DNA of 64,000 bases from Actinomycetes bacterium (GTDB taxonomy: Bacteria > Actinomycetota > Actinomycetes > Actinomycetales > Microbacteriaceae): the NCBI GenBank assembly GCA_029779645.1, contig JAKPAC010000005.1, positions 62,001-126,000 of the forward strand. The letters are read 5' to 3'. Shown in pieces: positions 8,984 to 18,434 of this stretch; positions within the stretch are counted from its first letter, which is position 1; each line of letters starts with the position of its first letter. Made by a program: the position numbers and the translations under genes. Under the pieces are notes generated by a model that saw nothing but the letters and a program-made list of their open reading frames with translations, made no database searches and was not told the DNA's origin.

Positions 8984-10582
8984 CTATTCGGCGCCTTCTC
9001 GGCGACCGCCGTTCTGTCGGCGGCGGTTCACCAGCACGAGGCCGAGCACGATGGCCGCGGCGCCGAGACCGGCGGTGACAAGCAGCACCTGCCCCTGGGC
9101 GCCGGTCATCGGCAGGCCCGGGATCGCCTGCTGGGCGTTCGTGATCGGTGTGGCCCGCAGATCGTTCGCGCCGATCGTGATCGGCAGGGCGGTGTGCGCC
9201 GCGGCACCCTGCGGTGTGACGTACCCGGCGGGCGCCTTCGTCTCCACCAGCACGTAGCAGCGGAACGCGGCGTGCTTCGGGTTGTGCTCGCTGTCGCTCA
9301 CGAAGAGCGCGGGCACGTCGACGCTGCCGCCCGCTCCCGAGACGATCGTCGCGGTGGCATCGGCCGAGCCCACGTTGAACACGATCGGCGCTCCCACAGT
9401 GCTCGTCGAGCACGCCGTCGACGTCGCCGCGTACGCCGGAACTCCCTCGTACACGCTGAACTCGGCACCCTGGAGGCCCGCGGCCGTGTCGGTGTCGTCG
9501 GTCTTCAGCAGCTGGGCGGAGCCCCAGCTGGTCGTCACCGCGTCGGTCGCGGTCGGGGGGTTTCCGCTCAGATCGAGTGCGGGGTTGTTGACCCACTGCT
9601 GCGCGCGATTGTCGATGCCCGACGCCCCGGCTGAGTTGACCCGCGTGGGGACGGCGATCTCGAACGCTGATCCGGCATTCGCGGTCAGCCATGCGGCATC
9701 CGTGAACCGCACGATCACGGTACGCGTCACGGCATCGTATTCCACCGTCACAGGGCCGCCGGACGGCGTGGTCGTGACCACCGCATACGGGCTCAGCGCA
9801 TCGAGTCGGGCGTCGAGCGTGTCTGAGACGGTGAACTCGGTCCACAGCCCGGGTGCGATATCCGGGATCCGGCCGGTGATCGTGAAGTCGACCCCCGCGC
9901 CGACGCCGAGGTCGACCTGGCTCGCGATGTGCTTCTCGAACGTGCCGACCGAGTTCTTCGGGTAGACGATGACGTCGTAGAGCCAGCCCTTGTCGACTGG
10001 ATCGACGCCACTCGCATCGATCACCGGAAACGGGATCGTGACAAGGAAGGGGTTCGTTCGCTTGGTCACGGTCGAGGGCGCGACCGTCTCGCACACGACG
10101 TACGCTCCCACCGCGAGCTCCTCCGCCGCGATGCCGTCTGCGTCCGTGGGACCGATATCGATACCCGTCGCGCCGAGCGTGTAGCCGAGCGGCGCGGTAC
10201 AGGCTGGATCGTCGGCGACCGCGCTCGCGGCCGCCTCGAGCCCGGACCATGCAGCTGCGGTGGTGAGATCGAGCGGGGTGCCGCCGGCGAGCAGTGGATA
10301 CGCCGTGAACGTGACGCCGCCGATCGGGTCGGTGAAGCCGGGGTCGACGCTGCCGTCGGGCCGGCCCTCGCCGCCGTCGGTCTGATCCGCGTACTTGTGA
10401 ATCATGAGCGATCCGACCACCGCGCCGTCGATGTCGCCGTAGCTGTACGTGCCCGACGCGGCGGCGTGGCGGACGCCGCCGGGGGCCGCGGCGGCAGCGC
10501 CACCGGCGAGCAGCGCCGAGGCGCCGAGCACGCCGGCACCCAGCACGGCGATGCCCCGTCGCCACACCCTCTGCTTCGTCAT
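8984..10582 (-). CDS. SpaH/EbpB-type LPXTG major pilin
   Basis: 532-residue pilus backbone subunit. Signal peptide ends near AGGAAAAAPG. Pilin motif WLYDVIVYPKN (about 202-212) supplies the lysine for isopeptide linkage; E-box YVLVETKAPAGY lies near 440-450; sorting signal LPMTG (about 490) is followed by a membrane segment and RRR. GGAGGGG precedes the ATG. It is first in the order pilin, sortase C, adhesin and is divergent from an AraC-type regulator, so it is probably under that regulator's control. Confidence 0.9.
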   Translation of the reverse strand: MTKQRVWRRGIAVLGAGVLGASALLAGGAAAAAPGGVRHAAASGTYSYGDIDGAVVGSLMIHKYADQTDGGEGRPDGSVDPGFTDPIGGVTFTAYPLLAGGTPLDLTTAAAWSGLEAAASAVADDPACTAPLGYTLGATGIDIGPTDADGIAAEELAVGAYVVCETVAPSTVTKRTNPFLVTIPFPVIDASGVDPVDKGWLYDVIVYPKNSVGTFEKHIASQVDLGVGAGVDFTITGRIPDIAPGLWTEFTVSDTLDARLDALSPYAVVTTTPSGGPVTVEYDAVTRTVIVRFTDAAWLTANAGSAFEIAVPTRVNSAGASGIDNRAQQWVNNPALDLSGNPPTATDAVTTSWGSAQLLKTDDTDTAAGLQGAEFSVYEGVPAYAATSTACSTSTVGAPIVFNVGSADATATIVSGAGGSVDVPALFVSDSEHNPKHAAFRCYVLVETKAPAGYVTPQGAAAHTALPITIGANDLRATPITNAQQAIPGLPMTGAQGQVLLVTAGLGAAAIVLGLVLVNRRRQNGGRREGAE

Positions 10583-10695
10583 TCGACCCCTCCGGCCTCT
10601 CGCGCGACTGTTCGCGAGATCCAGCTTGCGGCAGCCATCCGGCCCCGACTATCGCGCATGCGAAGTGAGTCGATCGACTTTACGAAACGCCATTC

Positions 10696-10724
10696 CGTCA
10701 GGCATTTTTCAGCGCACTCTGACG
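10696..10724. promoter_or_regulatory. inverted repeat between pilus operon and AraC gene
   Basis: CGTCAG-N17-CTGACG in the AT-richer centre of the 214-bp divergent gap (10583-10796). TAGAAT at 10746-10751 is a possible -10 for the AraC-type gene. No convincing pilin promoter was seen. The dyad may be an operator shared by both directions. Confidence 0.35.
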
Positions 10725-10796
10725 ATTCACGACGGCGGATTCCGGTAGAATCAAGCACGCGTATCGGTCGAGCAGTGCCGAGAGGAGCCGTCACCC

Positions 10797-11846
10797 ATGG
10801 CATACAAGAGAGTTGTCTCTGCGCTTGAGGGCACCGGTGTTCTCGCGCTCGACAGCTGCAGCGATCCCGATGAGCTCGCGCTGTTCACCGATCCGCTCCG
10901 CCCCCACAGGATCACCCTGCACGGGCGCGATGCCCGCCTGCGCACGACCCTGCGCTCGGCCGCGATCGCCCCCTCGCTCTCGCTGCACCGGCTCAACTAC
11001 GGCCATGCGGTGACCGTGACCCCGCAGGTGCCGGACGGCGAGAACTTCCTGTTCGCGATCGTCCTCTCGGGCGCGGCGAAGTATCGCTACGGCGGCGACG
11101 AGGTGGTCATCGGCCCCGGACAGGTCGGTCCGATCGCCCCGTACCGCGAGTTCAGGTCGCGGATGGACGCGGATTTCAGTCAGCTGCTGATCAACGTCTC
11201 GAAAGAGCGACTCGAATCGCTCGCGGCGCTGCTCATCGGCGAGCCGCCCGCAACCCTGGAGTTTCAGCTCACGCCCGACATGGATGCGCAGATGCTCGCC
11301 GTGCTCCCGATCTTCGAGTCGCTCCTGCACACCGCCACCTCGGGCGTCGGCGACGACTCGCCGCTGGCACAGCAGCGCCTCGAGGACGTCGCACTCGAGT
11401 CGCTCCTGCTGTCGTTCCCGTCCGTTCGCTCGCGACTGCGGGAGCACGGATCCACGGGATCGGCTCGCCTCGTGCGCGACGCCACGCAGCTCATGCACGA
11501 GCGACTCGCCGAGCCGCTCGCGCTCACCGAGATCTCGCGAAGGCTCGCGGTGTCGCCGCGGACGCTGCAGCTCGCGTTCCGGCGCGAGCTGGATCAATCT
11601 CCGTCCGAATGGCTTCGCGTGCACCGGCTTGACCGCGCCGAGCAGCTGCTGCGCTCGGGTGATCCCAACTACGCGACGGTCACCAACGTGGCCTACGCCA
11701 GCGGCTTTCACCACCTCGGCGAATTCGCCAAGCACTACAAGCAGCGGTTCGGCCAGTCTCCGTCGGCCGCGCTGCGCAGCAGGACCAAGAAGCCGAGCAA
11801 GAGCGTGGGCCCTGCCGGGCTCGAACCGACGACATCCACGGTGTAA
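10797..11846 (+). CDS. AraC-family transcriptional regulator
   Basis: 349-residue regulator. The first part (to about 200) looks like the AraC-binding-like sensor domain, for example FLFAIVLSGAAKYRYGG and VVIGPGQVGPIAPYREF. The C-terminal double helix-turn-helix is clear: LALTEISRRLAVSPRTLQLA, then VAYASGFHHLGEFAKHYKQR. Divergence from the pilus operon suggests it controls pilus expression. The last 14 or so residues (VGPAGLEPTTSTV) are read antisense through the tRNA-Val gene and are probably non-functional; the stop is supplied by the tRNA anticodon loop region. Confidence 0.85.
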   Translation: MAYKRVVSALEGTGVLALDSCSDPDELALFTDPLRPHRITLHGRDARLRTTLRSAAIAPSLSLHRLNYGHAVTVTPQVPDGENFLFAIVLSGAAKYRYGGDEVVIGPGQVGPIAPYREFRSRMDADFSQLLINVSKERLESLAALLIGEPPATLEFQLTPDMDAQMLAVLPIFESLLHTATSGVGDDSPLAQQRLEDVALESLLLSFPSVRSRLREHGSTGSARLVRDATQLMHERLAEPLALTEISRRLAVSPRTLQLAFRRELDQSPSEWLRVHRLDRAEQLLRSGDPNYATVTNVAYASGFHHLGEFAKHYKQRFGQSPSAALRSRTKKPSKSVGPAGLEPTTSTV

Positions 11847-11878
11847 ACGTGGCGCTCTACCAACTGAGCTAAAGGCCC
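11806..11878 (-). tRNA. tRNA-Val (anticodon TAC)
   Basis: 73-nt cloverleaf on the minus strand. Acceptor GGGCCTT pairs with AGGGCCC (one T-G wobble), D arm TAGCTCAGTTGGTAGAGC, anticodon loop TTTACAC with TAC, T arm GGTTCGAGCCC. No CCA is encoded. It is convergent with, and overlapped for 41 nt by, the AraC-type gene. Confidence 0.93.
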
Positions 11879-12042
11879 TCGATGACGAGCTTAGTGCGCG
11901 AGAATCGCGTCCGCGAACACGCCCTCGCATCGTAGAAACTCGCTAGTGTTGACGCGGGGCCGTTTGTACCGAGCCAACAAAGCCACGGCAGACGCCCACC
12001 GTTCACTTGGCACAATCTGCCAGCACGACGAAAGGCCGCATC

Positions 12043-14775
12043 GTGACTGTTCATGACCAGGATCCCTACTCCTCGACGCCGCTCGACAGCGATCCCGAAG
12101 AGACCAGCGAGTGGCAGGAGTCGCTCACGCAGCTGGTGGATGCCAAAGGCCCCGGACGCGCTCGCGAGATCATGCTCAGCCTGCTCAAGCGATCCAAGGA
12201 GCTGCACCTCGGCGTGCCGATGGTTCCGACCACCGACTACATCAACACCATCGCGGCCGAGAACGAGCCCGAGTTTCCGGGCGACGAGGAGATCGAGCGC
12301 CGCTATCGCTCGTGGATCCGCTGGAACGCCGCGGTCACCGTGCACCGCGCGCAGCGACCCGGCATCGGCGTCGGCGGCCATATCTCGACCTACGCGTCGA
12401 GCGCCTCGCTCTACGAGGTCGGCTTCAACCACTTCTTCCGCGGGCACGACGCCCCCGGCGGCGCCGACCAGATCTTCATCCAGGGCCACGCCTCCCCAGG
12501 CATCTACGCGCGAGCGTTCCTCGAGGGCCGGGTCTCTGAGGCCCAGCTCGACGGCTTCCGCCAAGAGAAGTCGATGGCGCCCAACGGCATCCCGTCATAC
12601 CCCCACCCGCACCTGATGCCCGAGTTCTGGCAGTTCCCCACCGTGTCGATGGGGCTCGGCCCGATCAACGCCATCTACCAGGCGATGACGAACAAGTACC
12701 TCAGCAATCGGGGCATCAAAGACACTTCCGAGCAGCAGGTGTGGGCGTTCCTCGGCGACGGCGAGATGGACGAGGTCGAGAGCCGCGGCCAGCTGCAGCT
12801 CGCGGCGAACGAGCAGCTCGACAACCTGAACTTCGTGATCAGCTGCAATCTGCAGCGTCTCGACGGCCCGGTTCGCGGCAACGGCAAGATCATCCAGGAG
12901 CTCGAGAGCTTCTTCCGCGGGGCCGGCTGGAACGTGATCAAGGTCGTCTGGGGCCGCGAGTGGGACGACCTGCTCGCGCGCGACACCGATGGCGCGCTGC
13001 TGAACATCATGAACGTCACCCCCGACGGCGACTACCAGACCTACAAGGCCGAGAGCGGCGCCTATGTCCGCGATCACTTCTTCGGCCGCGACGAGCGCGC
13101 GCTCGAGCTGGTGAAGGACTTCACCGACGAGCAGATCTGGGGCCTGCGCCGCGGCGGCCACGACTACCGCAAGGTCTACGCCGCGTTCAAGGCCGCGAGC
13201 GAGCACAAGGGCCAGCCCACGGTCATCCTGGCGAAGACCATCAAGGGCTACGGGCTCGGCCCGCACTTCGAGGGGCGCAACGCGACCCACCAGATGAAGA
13301 AGATGACCCTCGACGACCTCAAGCTCTTCCGCGACACGATGCACATCCCGATCACGGATGCCGCGCTCGAGGCCGACCCGTACCTGCCCCCGTACTACAA
13401 GCCCGGTCCGGGCGACGAGACGATCGACTACCTGCTCGAGCGCCGCCACGCCCTGGGCGGCTTCCTTCCCGAACGCCGCACTGCGCACACCGCGATCTCG
13501 CTCCCGGACGACGGCGCCTACGCGATGGCCCGGAAGGGCTCCGGCACGCAGGAGATCGCCACGACCATGGCGTTCGTGCGCCTGCTCAAGGACCTGCTGC
13601 GCGCGAAGAACTTCGGGGCGCGGATCGTCCCGGTGATCCCCGACGAGGCGCGCACGTTCGGCATGGACGCGTTCTTCCCCTCGGCGAAGATCTACAACCC
13701 GAACGGGCAGAACTACACCTCGGTCGACCGGGAGCTCCTGCTCGCGTACAAGGAGAGCCCGCAGGGCCAGATCGTGCACGTGGGCATCAACGAGGCGGGC
13801 GGCATGGCCGCGTTCACGGGCCTCGGCTCGTCGTATGCGACGCACGGCGAGGTGCTGATCCCGGTCTACATCTTCTACTCGATGTTCGGCTATCAGCGAA
13901 CCGGCGACGCCATGTGGGCGGCCGGCGATCAGATGGCGCGCGGGTTCATCATCGGCGCCACGGCCGGGCGCACGACGCTGACCGGCGAGGGCCTCCAGCA
14001 CGCCGATGGGCACTCGCACCTGCTCGCATCGACCAACCCGTCGACCGTCGCGTACGACCCCGCGTACGGCTACGAGCTCGCGCACATCGTCCGCTCGGGC
14101 CTCGACCGGATGTACGGCGGCGAGCATCCCGACCCGAACGTCATGTACTACATCACGGTCTACAACGAGCCGATGGTGCAGCCCGCCGAGCCCGAGAACG
14201 TCGACGCAGAGGGCATCGTCCGAGGCATCCATCGCATCAGCGTCGGCGAGGGGCCGGCCGGTGCGCCGCGCGCCAACCTGTTCGCCTCGGGCGTCGGCGT
14301 CGCCTGGGCCCTCGAGGCCCAGCAGCTGCTGCACGACGACTGGGGCGTGGCGGCCGATGTCTGGTCGGTCACCTCCTGGACCGAGCTGCGCCGCGACGGC
14401 CTCGCCGCCGACGAGCACAACTTCCTGCACCCGGAGGCCGAGCCGCGCGTCGCGTACCTGACGCAGAAGCTTCGGGATGCCGCGGGCCCGGTCGTGGCGG
14501 TCGGCGACTGGATGCATGCGGTCGCCGACCAGATCCGCCCCTGGGTGCCGCAGCGCTTCGCGACGCTCGGCGCCGACGGCTACGGCTTCAGCGACACGCG
14601 CGCCGCGGCACGGCGCTTCTTCAAGATCGACGGTCCGTCGATCGCCGTGCGCGCCCTCGAGTCGCTGGCCGCGGAGGGGCTCGTGCCGGCCGCGCGCGCA
14701 TCCGAGGCGATCGAGAAGTACCGGCTGCACGATGTGAGCGCGGGCACGAGCGGCAGCGCCGGCGGGGAGAGCTGA
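12043..14775 (+). CDS. aceE: pyruvate dehydrogenase E1 component, homodimeric
   Basis: 910 residues, the usual length of AceE-type E1, which decarboxylates pyruvate with thiamine diphosphate and acetylates the E2 lipoyl domain. The ThDP motif is [18 protein letters not shown] (about 240) ending at [29 protein letters not shown] and [15 protein letters not shown] are typical. GTG at 12043 was chosen: GAAAGG lies 9 nt upstream and the protein then begins [12 protein letters not shown] at 12007 is in frame but unsupported. It is followed 5 nt later by the FasR-like regulator and the fab genes, tying acetyl-CoA supply to lipid synthesis. Confidence 0.95.
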   Translation: MTVHDQDPYSSTPLDSDPEETSEWQESLTQLVDAKGPGRAREIMLSLLKRSKELHLGVPMVPTTDYINTIAAENEPEFPGDEEIERRYRSWIRWNAAVTVHRAQRPGIGVGGHISTYASSASLYEVGFNHFFRGHDAPGGADQIFIQGHASPGIYARAFLEGRVSEAQLDGFRQEKSMAPNGIPSYPHPHLMPEFWQFPTVSMGLGPINAIYQAMTNKYLSNRGIKDTSEQQVWAFLGDGEMDEVESRGQLQLAANEQLDNLNFVISCNLQRLDGPVRGNGKIIQELESFFRGAGWNVIKVVWGREWDDLLARDTDGALLNIMNVTPDGDYQTYKAESGAYVRDHFFGRDERALELVKDFTDEQIWGLRRGGHDYRKVYAAFKAASEHKGQPTVILAKTIKGYGLGPHFEGRNATHQMKKMTLDDLKLFRDTMHIPITDAALEADPYLPPYYKPGPGDETIDYLLERRHALGGFLPERRTAHTAISLPDDGAYAMARKGSGTQEIATTMAFVRLLKDLLRAKNFGARIVPVIPDEARTFGMDAFFPSAKIYNPNGQNYTSVDRELLLAYKESPQGQIVHVGINEAGGMAAFTGLGSSYATHGEVLIPVYIFYSMFGYQRTGDAMWAAGDQMARGFIIGATAGRTTLTGEGLQHADGHSHLLASTNPSTVAYDPAYGYELAHIVRSGLDRMYGGEHPDPNVMYYITVYNEPMVQPAEPENVDAEGIVRGIHRISVGEGPAGAPRANLFASGVGVAWALEAQQLLHDDWGVAADVWSVTSWTELRRDGLAADEHNFLHPEAEPRVAYLTQKLRDAAGPVVAVGDWMHAVADQIRPWVPQRFATLGADGYGFSDTRAAARRFFKIDGPSIAVRALESLAAEGLVPAARASEAIEKYRLHDVSAGTSGSAGGES

Positions 14776-14780
14776 ATCGG

Positions 14781-16037
14781 ATGGCATCGACGACGAACGG
14801 CGAAGGCATCGCCGGAAAACGCGAGACGCTCGCCTGGCTTCGCCGCATCTCGGGCGACCTCGCGACGGCGACCACCACGCGCCTCGAAGAGACGCTGCCC
14901 TGGTACGCCGACATGCCACCGGGGCGCCGCTCGGCGGTGGGGCTCGTCGCGCAGGCGGGCATCACCTCCTTCATCTCGTGGTTCGAGAATCCCTCGTCGA
15001 CGCCGTGGATCGCGGCAGACGTGTTCGCCGCCGCACCGCGCGAGCTGCTGCGCAGCGTCAGCCTGCAGCAGACGCTGCAGCTGATCCGCGTGACGGTGCA
15101 GGTCACCGAGGAGCGTGTCGCGGGGCGCAGCGAGCACCTGCGCGAGGCGATCCTGCTGTACTCGCGCGATGTCGCCTTCGCCGCCGCCGATGTGTACGCG
15201 CGCGCCGCCGAGGCCCGCGGGCTCTGGGACGCGCGCCTGGAGGCGCTCGTGGTCGACTCGATCCTGACGGGCGAGGCCGACGACGAGCTGCCCAGCCGCA
15301 TCGCCGCCCTCGGCTGGCACGGGCACGGCGAGGTCAGCGTGCTCGTGGGCACCACGCCGCCGCAGCTCGACGTCGATCACCTGCGCCGCACGGCCCGCAA
15401 GCTGCACGCGGACGTGCTGATCGGGGTGCAGGGCTCGCGGCTGGTGCTCGTGATCGGCCGAGCCGAGCTGCCCAGAACGGAGGGCGACGAGCAGCCCGAG
15501 CCCGAGCTGTCGTTCTACGATCTGGCGGTCCGCCTCGAGCCCGGCTTCGGCTCGGGACACCTCGTGCTGGGACCCACGGTCAGCGCGCTGGTCGAGGCCG
15601 GCCAGAGCGCCCGCGCGGCCCTCGCCGGATTCGCGGTCGCACGCTCCTGGCGGCACGCGCCACGCCCGGTCGAGGCCGACGACCTCCTCCCCGAGCGCGC
15701 CCTCGCCGGCGACCCGCTCGCGAAGGCGACCCTGGTCGAGCGCATCTTCCGCCCCCTGCAGGCGCACTCCTCAGACCTGGTCACCACGCTGTGGACCTAC
15801 CTCGACAGCGGGCGCTCGCTCGAGGCGACCGCGCGCGAGCTGTTCGTGCACCCCAACACGGTGCGCTACCGCCTCAAGCGCGTCAGCGAGGTCATCGGGT
15901 GGGATGCCACCGGCGCCCGCGAGGCGCTCATCCTGCAGTCGGCCCTGATCCTGGGTTCGGTGGCCGGCCCCGACGCGGCGCGCCGCAGACCCGGAACTCT
16001 ATCGACACCAAACAAACGGCCTTCGTATTCTTCGTAG
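14781..16037 (+). CDS. fasR: PucR/FasR-type regulator of fatty acid synthesis
   Basis: 418 residues. The C-terminus carries a PucR-type helix-turn-helix (TLWTYLDSGRSLEATARELF, then VHPNTVRYRLKRVSEVIGW). The centre (LGWHGHGEVSVLVG onward) resembles the GGDEF-like core of PucR/CdaR regulators. In Streptomyces coelicolor, FasR is encoded beside fabD-fabH-acpP-fabF and activates it; the same location here supports the name. ATG at 14781 is 5 nt after the aceE stop, implying cotranscription. No catalytic residues are expected. The symbol rests on context and architecture. Confidence 0.8.
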   Translation: MASTTNGEGIAGKRETLAWLRRISGDLATATTTRLEETLPWYADMPPGRRSAVGLVAQAGITSFISWFENPSSTPWIAADVFAAAPRELLRSVSLQQTLQLIRVTVQVTEERVAGRSEHLREAILLYSRDVAFAAADVYARAAEARGLWDARLEALVVDSILTGEADDELPSRIAALGWHGHGEVSVLVGTTPPQLDVDHLRRTARKLHADVLIGVQGSRLVLVIGRAELPRTEGDEQPEPELSFYDLAVRLEPGFGSGHLVLGPTVSALVEAGQSARAALAGFAVARSWRHAPRPVEADDLLPERALAGDPLAKATLVERIFRPLQAHSSDLVTTLWTYLDSGRSLEATARELFVHPNTVRYRLKRVSEVIGWDATGAREALILQSALILGSVAGPDAARRRPGTLSTPNKRPSYSS

Positions 16038-16042
16038 GACTC

Positions 16043-16071
16043 TGCCACAACCTGGCGCACCCGCGTTGGCA
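16043..16071. promoter_or_regulatory. inverted repeat before fabD
   Basis: TGCCA-N19-TGGCA in the 44-nt gap between the FasR-like gene and fabD. A CAAACT hexamer (16070-16075) ends 6 nt before the fabD ATG and could be a -10 for a leaderless start. The dyad is a candidate FasR site; this is inference from position only. Confidence 0.3.
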
Positions 16072-16081
16072 AACTGGTGAG

Positions 16082-17020
16082 ATGATCGTCGTCGCTTGCC
16101 CCGGACAGGGGTCGCAAACCCCCGGATTCCTCTCCCCCTGGCTCGAACTGGATGGTGTTCGCGAGCTGCTCGAAGCGTATTCCGACGCCGCGAAGGTCGA
16201 TCTGATCGCGCACGGCACCGTCTCGGACGCCGACACGATTCGTGACACGAGCATCGCGCAGCCCCTCATCGTGGCGGCGAGCCTCGTCGCCTGGCACGCC
16301 CTGGGCGAGGCGCGCGCCGCCGCCGGCGGACTCGCGGGGCACTCCGTCGGCGAGATCGCGGCCGTCGCCGCTGCCGGCGTGATCGACGCCGCCGACGCGA
16401 TGTCGTTCGTCGGCACCCGCGGCACCGCCATGGCCGCGGCCGCGGCCCTGGTCGAGACCGGCATGAGCGCCGTCATCGGCGGTGTCGAGGCCGATGTGCT
16501 CGCGCGCCTGACCGAGCTCGACCTCACCCCCGCGAACTACAACGGCGGCGGGCAGATCGTCGCCGCGGGCGCGCTGCCCGCGCTCGCCGAGCTCGCGGCA
16601 AAGGCGCCGCGCGGCACGCGTGTGATCCCGCTCCAGGTCGCCGGCGCGTTCCACACCCGCTTCATGGAGCCGGCACGCCCTGCGCTCGCCGCCGCCGTGG
16701 CGACCCTGGTCGCCGGCGGCAAGGTCGCCGACCCCGCGCTCCCGCTGTGGACCAACAGCGACGGCACCACCGTGGCATCCGGCGCCCGCGCGCTCGAGCT
16801 GCTCGTCGGCCAGGTGGCCGCGCCGGTGCGCTGGGACCTCTGCATGCAGGGCTTCTCGGACGCCGGCATCGCCGGTCTTGTCGAACTGACTCCCGGAGGC
16901 ACGCTCGTCGGCCTCGCCAAACGAGCGCTTCGCGGCGTCCCGTCGGTGGCCGTGAAGACGCCCGACGACCTCGACGCCGCGATCGCGCTCCTCACCGATG
17001 CGCCGAAGGATGCTTCATGA
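16082..17020 (+). CDS. fabD: malonyl-CoA:ACP acyltransferase
   Basis: 312 residues, normal length. It loads malonyl groups onto acyl carrier protein. The active-site serine is in GHSVGE (near 95), the N-terminus has PGQGSQ, and the catalytic histidine is in GAFHTRFM. The 3' end overlaps fabH by 4 nt (ATGA), so the two are translationally coupled. There is no clear ribosome site before the ATG. Confidence 0.95.
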   Translation: MIVVACPGQGSQTPGFLSPWLELDGVRELLEAYSDAAKVDLIAHGTVSDADTIRDTSIAQPLIVAASLVAWHALGEARAAAGGLAGHSVGEIAAVAAAGVIDAADAMSFVGTRGTAMAAAAALVETGMSAVIGGVEADVLARLTELDLTPANYNGGGQIVAAGALPALAELAAKAPRGTRVIPLQVAGAFHTRFMEPARPALAAAVATLVAGGKVADPALPLWTNSDGTTVASGARALELLVGQVAAPVRWDLCMQGFSDAGIAGLVELTPGGTLVGLAKRALRGVPSVAVKTPDDLDAAIALLTDAPKDAS

Positions 17021-18030
17021 CCGCCACCACGCACCCCGCCCTCCGTCAGTCGAAGGGGCCGGCGCACACGCGGATCCTCGCGTACGGCGCCGCTCGCGGT
17101 GAGCTTGCCGTCGACAACGACGCCCTCGTCGGGCCGATCGACTCGAGCGACGAGTGGATCCAGCAGCGCACCGGCATCATCACGCGCATGCGCGCGGAGC
17201 ACGACACCAACGCGATCGACCTCGCGATCGCCGCGGGCGCCGAGGCGATCGCCACCGCGGGCATCGACCCGGCACTGATCGACCTCGTCATCGTCGCCAC
17301 GATCAGCAACCCCTCGCAGACGCCCTCCGTCGCGGCGATCGTCTCCGACCGCGTCGGCGCCAACCCGGCCGCCGCCTATGACATCAACGCCGCATGCGCG
17401 GGCTACGCGTACGCCGTGGCGCAGGCCGACGCCCTCATTCGCGGCGGCGCCGCCACCTATGCCCTGGTGATCGGCACGGAGAAGCTCTCCGACATCGTCG
17501 ACCCCACCGATCGCAGCATTTCGTTCCTGCTCGGCGACGGCGCCGGCGCCGCGCTCATCGGTCCGAGCGAGTTCCCCGGCATCTCGACCACGGTGTGGGG
17601 CTCGGACGGCTCCAAGTCCGACACGATCGGCATGACCGGCACGCTCACCCAGTTCCGTGACGGCGAGACCGAGTGGCCGACGCTGCGCCAGGAGGGTCAG
17701 ACCGTGTTCCGCTGGGCGGTGTGGGAGATGGCGAAGGTCGCGAAGCGCGCCCTCGAGGAGGCCGGTGTCGAGGCATCCGATCTCGCCGCCTTCATCCCCC
17801 ACCAGGCGAACATGCGCATCATCGACCAGTTCGCGAAGCAGCTGAAGCTGCCCGACACGGTGAAGATCGCGCGCGACATCGAGACGACCGGCAACACGTC
17901 GGCCGCATCGATCCCGCTGGCCTCGCACCGCCTGCTCAAGGAGAATCCCGAGCTCAGCGGCGGCCTCGCCCTGCAGATCGGCTTCGGCGCCGGCCTTGTC
18001 TTCGGCGCCCAGGTGGTCGTCCTTCCGTAG
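17017..18030 (+). CDS. fabH: beta-ketoacyl-ACP synthase III
   Basis: 337 residues. It condenses an acyl-CoA primer with malonyl-ACP to start fatty acid synthesis; actinobacterial versions commonly prefer branched primers. The catalytic triad is visible: Cys in INAACAGYAY, His in FIPHQANMR, Asn in TTGNTSAASIPLA. The ATG sits in the fabD stop (ATGA). An 80-nt gap follows before acpP. Confidence 0.95.
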   Translation: MTATTHPALRQSKGPAHTRILAYGAARGELAVDNDALVGPIDSSDEWIQQRTGIITRMRAEHDTNAIDLAIAAGAEAIATAGIDPALIDLVIVATISNPSQTPSVAAIVSDRVGANPAAAYDINAACAGYAYAVAQADALIRGGAATYALVIGTEKLSDIVDPTDRSISFLLGDGAGAALIGPSEFPGISTTVWGSDGSKSDTIGMTGTLTQFRDGETEWPTLRQEGQTVFRWAVWEMAKVAKRALEEAGVEASDLAAFIPHQANMRIIDQFAKQLKLPDTVKIARDIETTGNTSAASIPLASHRLLKENPELSGGLALQIGFGAGLVFGAQVVVLP

Positions 18031-18110
18031 GCACCGGGCCCCGCGCCCTAGACTGTCACTCGGTCACGACACGATCCACACATCATCCGCAACACCCAAG
18101 GAGAAACACC

Positions 18111-18359
18111 ATGGCACTTTCCAACGACGAGATCCTCGCAGGCCTCGCTGAGCTCATCACCGACGAGACCGGCATCGCCGCCGAAGAGGTCGCCCTCGAG
18201 AAGTCGTTCACGGACGACCTCGACATCGACTCGATCTCGATGATGACCATCGTTGTCAACGCCGAGGAGAAGTTCGGCGTCACCATCCCCGACGACGAGG
18301 TCAAGAACCTCAAGACCGTCGGCGACGCCGTCACCTTCATCACCAACGCCCAGGACTAG
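18111..18359 (+). CDS. acpP: acyl carrier protein
   Basis: 82-residue acidic carrier protein. The phosphopantetheine attachment serine is Ser41 in DLDIDSISMM. AAGGAG lies before the ATG. It sits between fabH and fabF and carries the growing acyl chain for this cluster. Confidence 0.95.
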   Translation: MALSNDEILAGLAELITDETGIAAEEVALEKSFTDDLDIDSISMMTIVVNAEEKFGVTIPDDEVKNLKTVGDAVTFITNAQD

Positions 18360-18434
18360 TTCTTCGGATGTCGCGGCTCCACGCCTCGCGTCGGCCGCGG
18401 CATCCTCGTCCCCACCTTCTCAAGGAATCGTGTC

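Noticed and set aside
12595..14919. 774-codon minus-strand open frame opposite aceE
   Set aside because: aceE is unmistakable on the plus strand; the antisense frame has no recognisable protein content.
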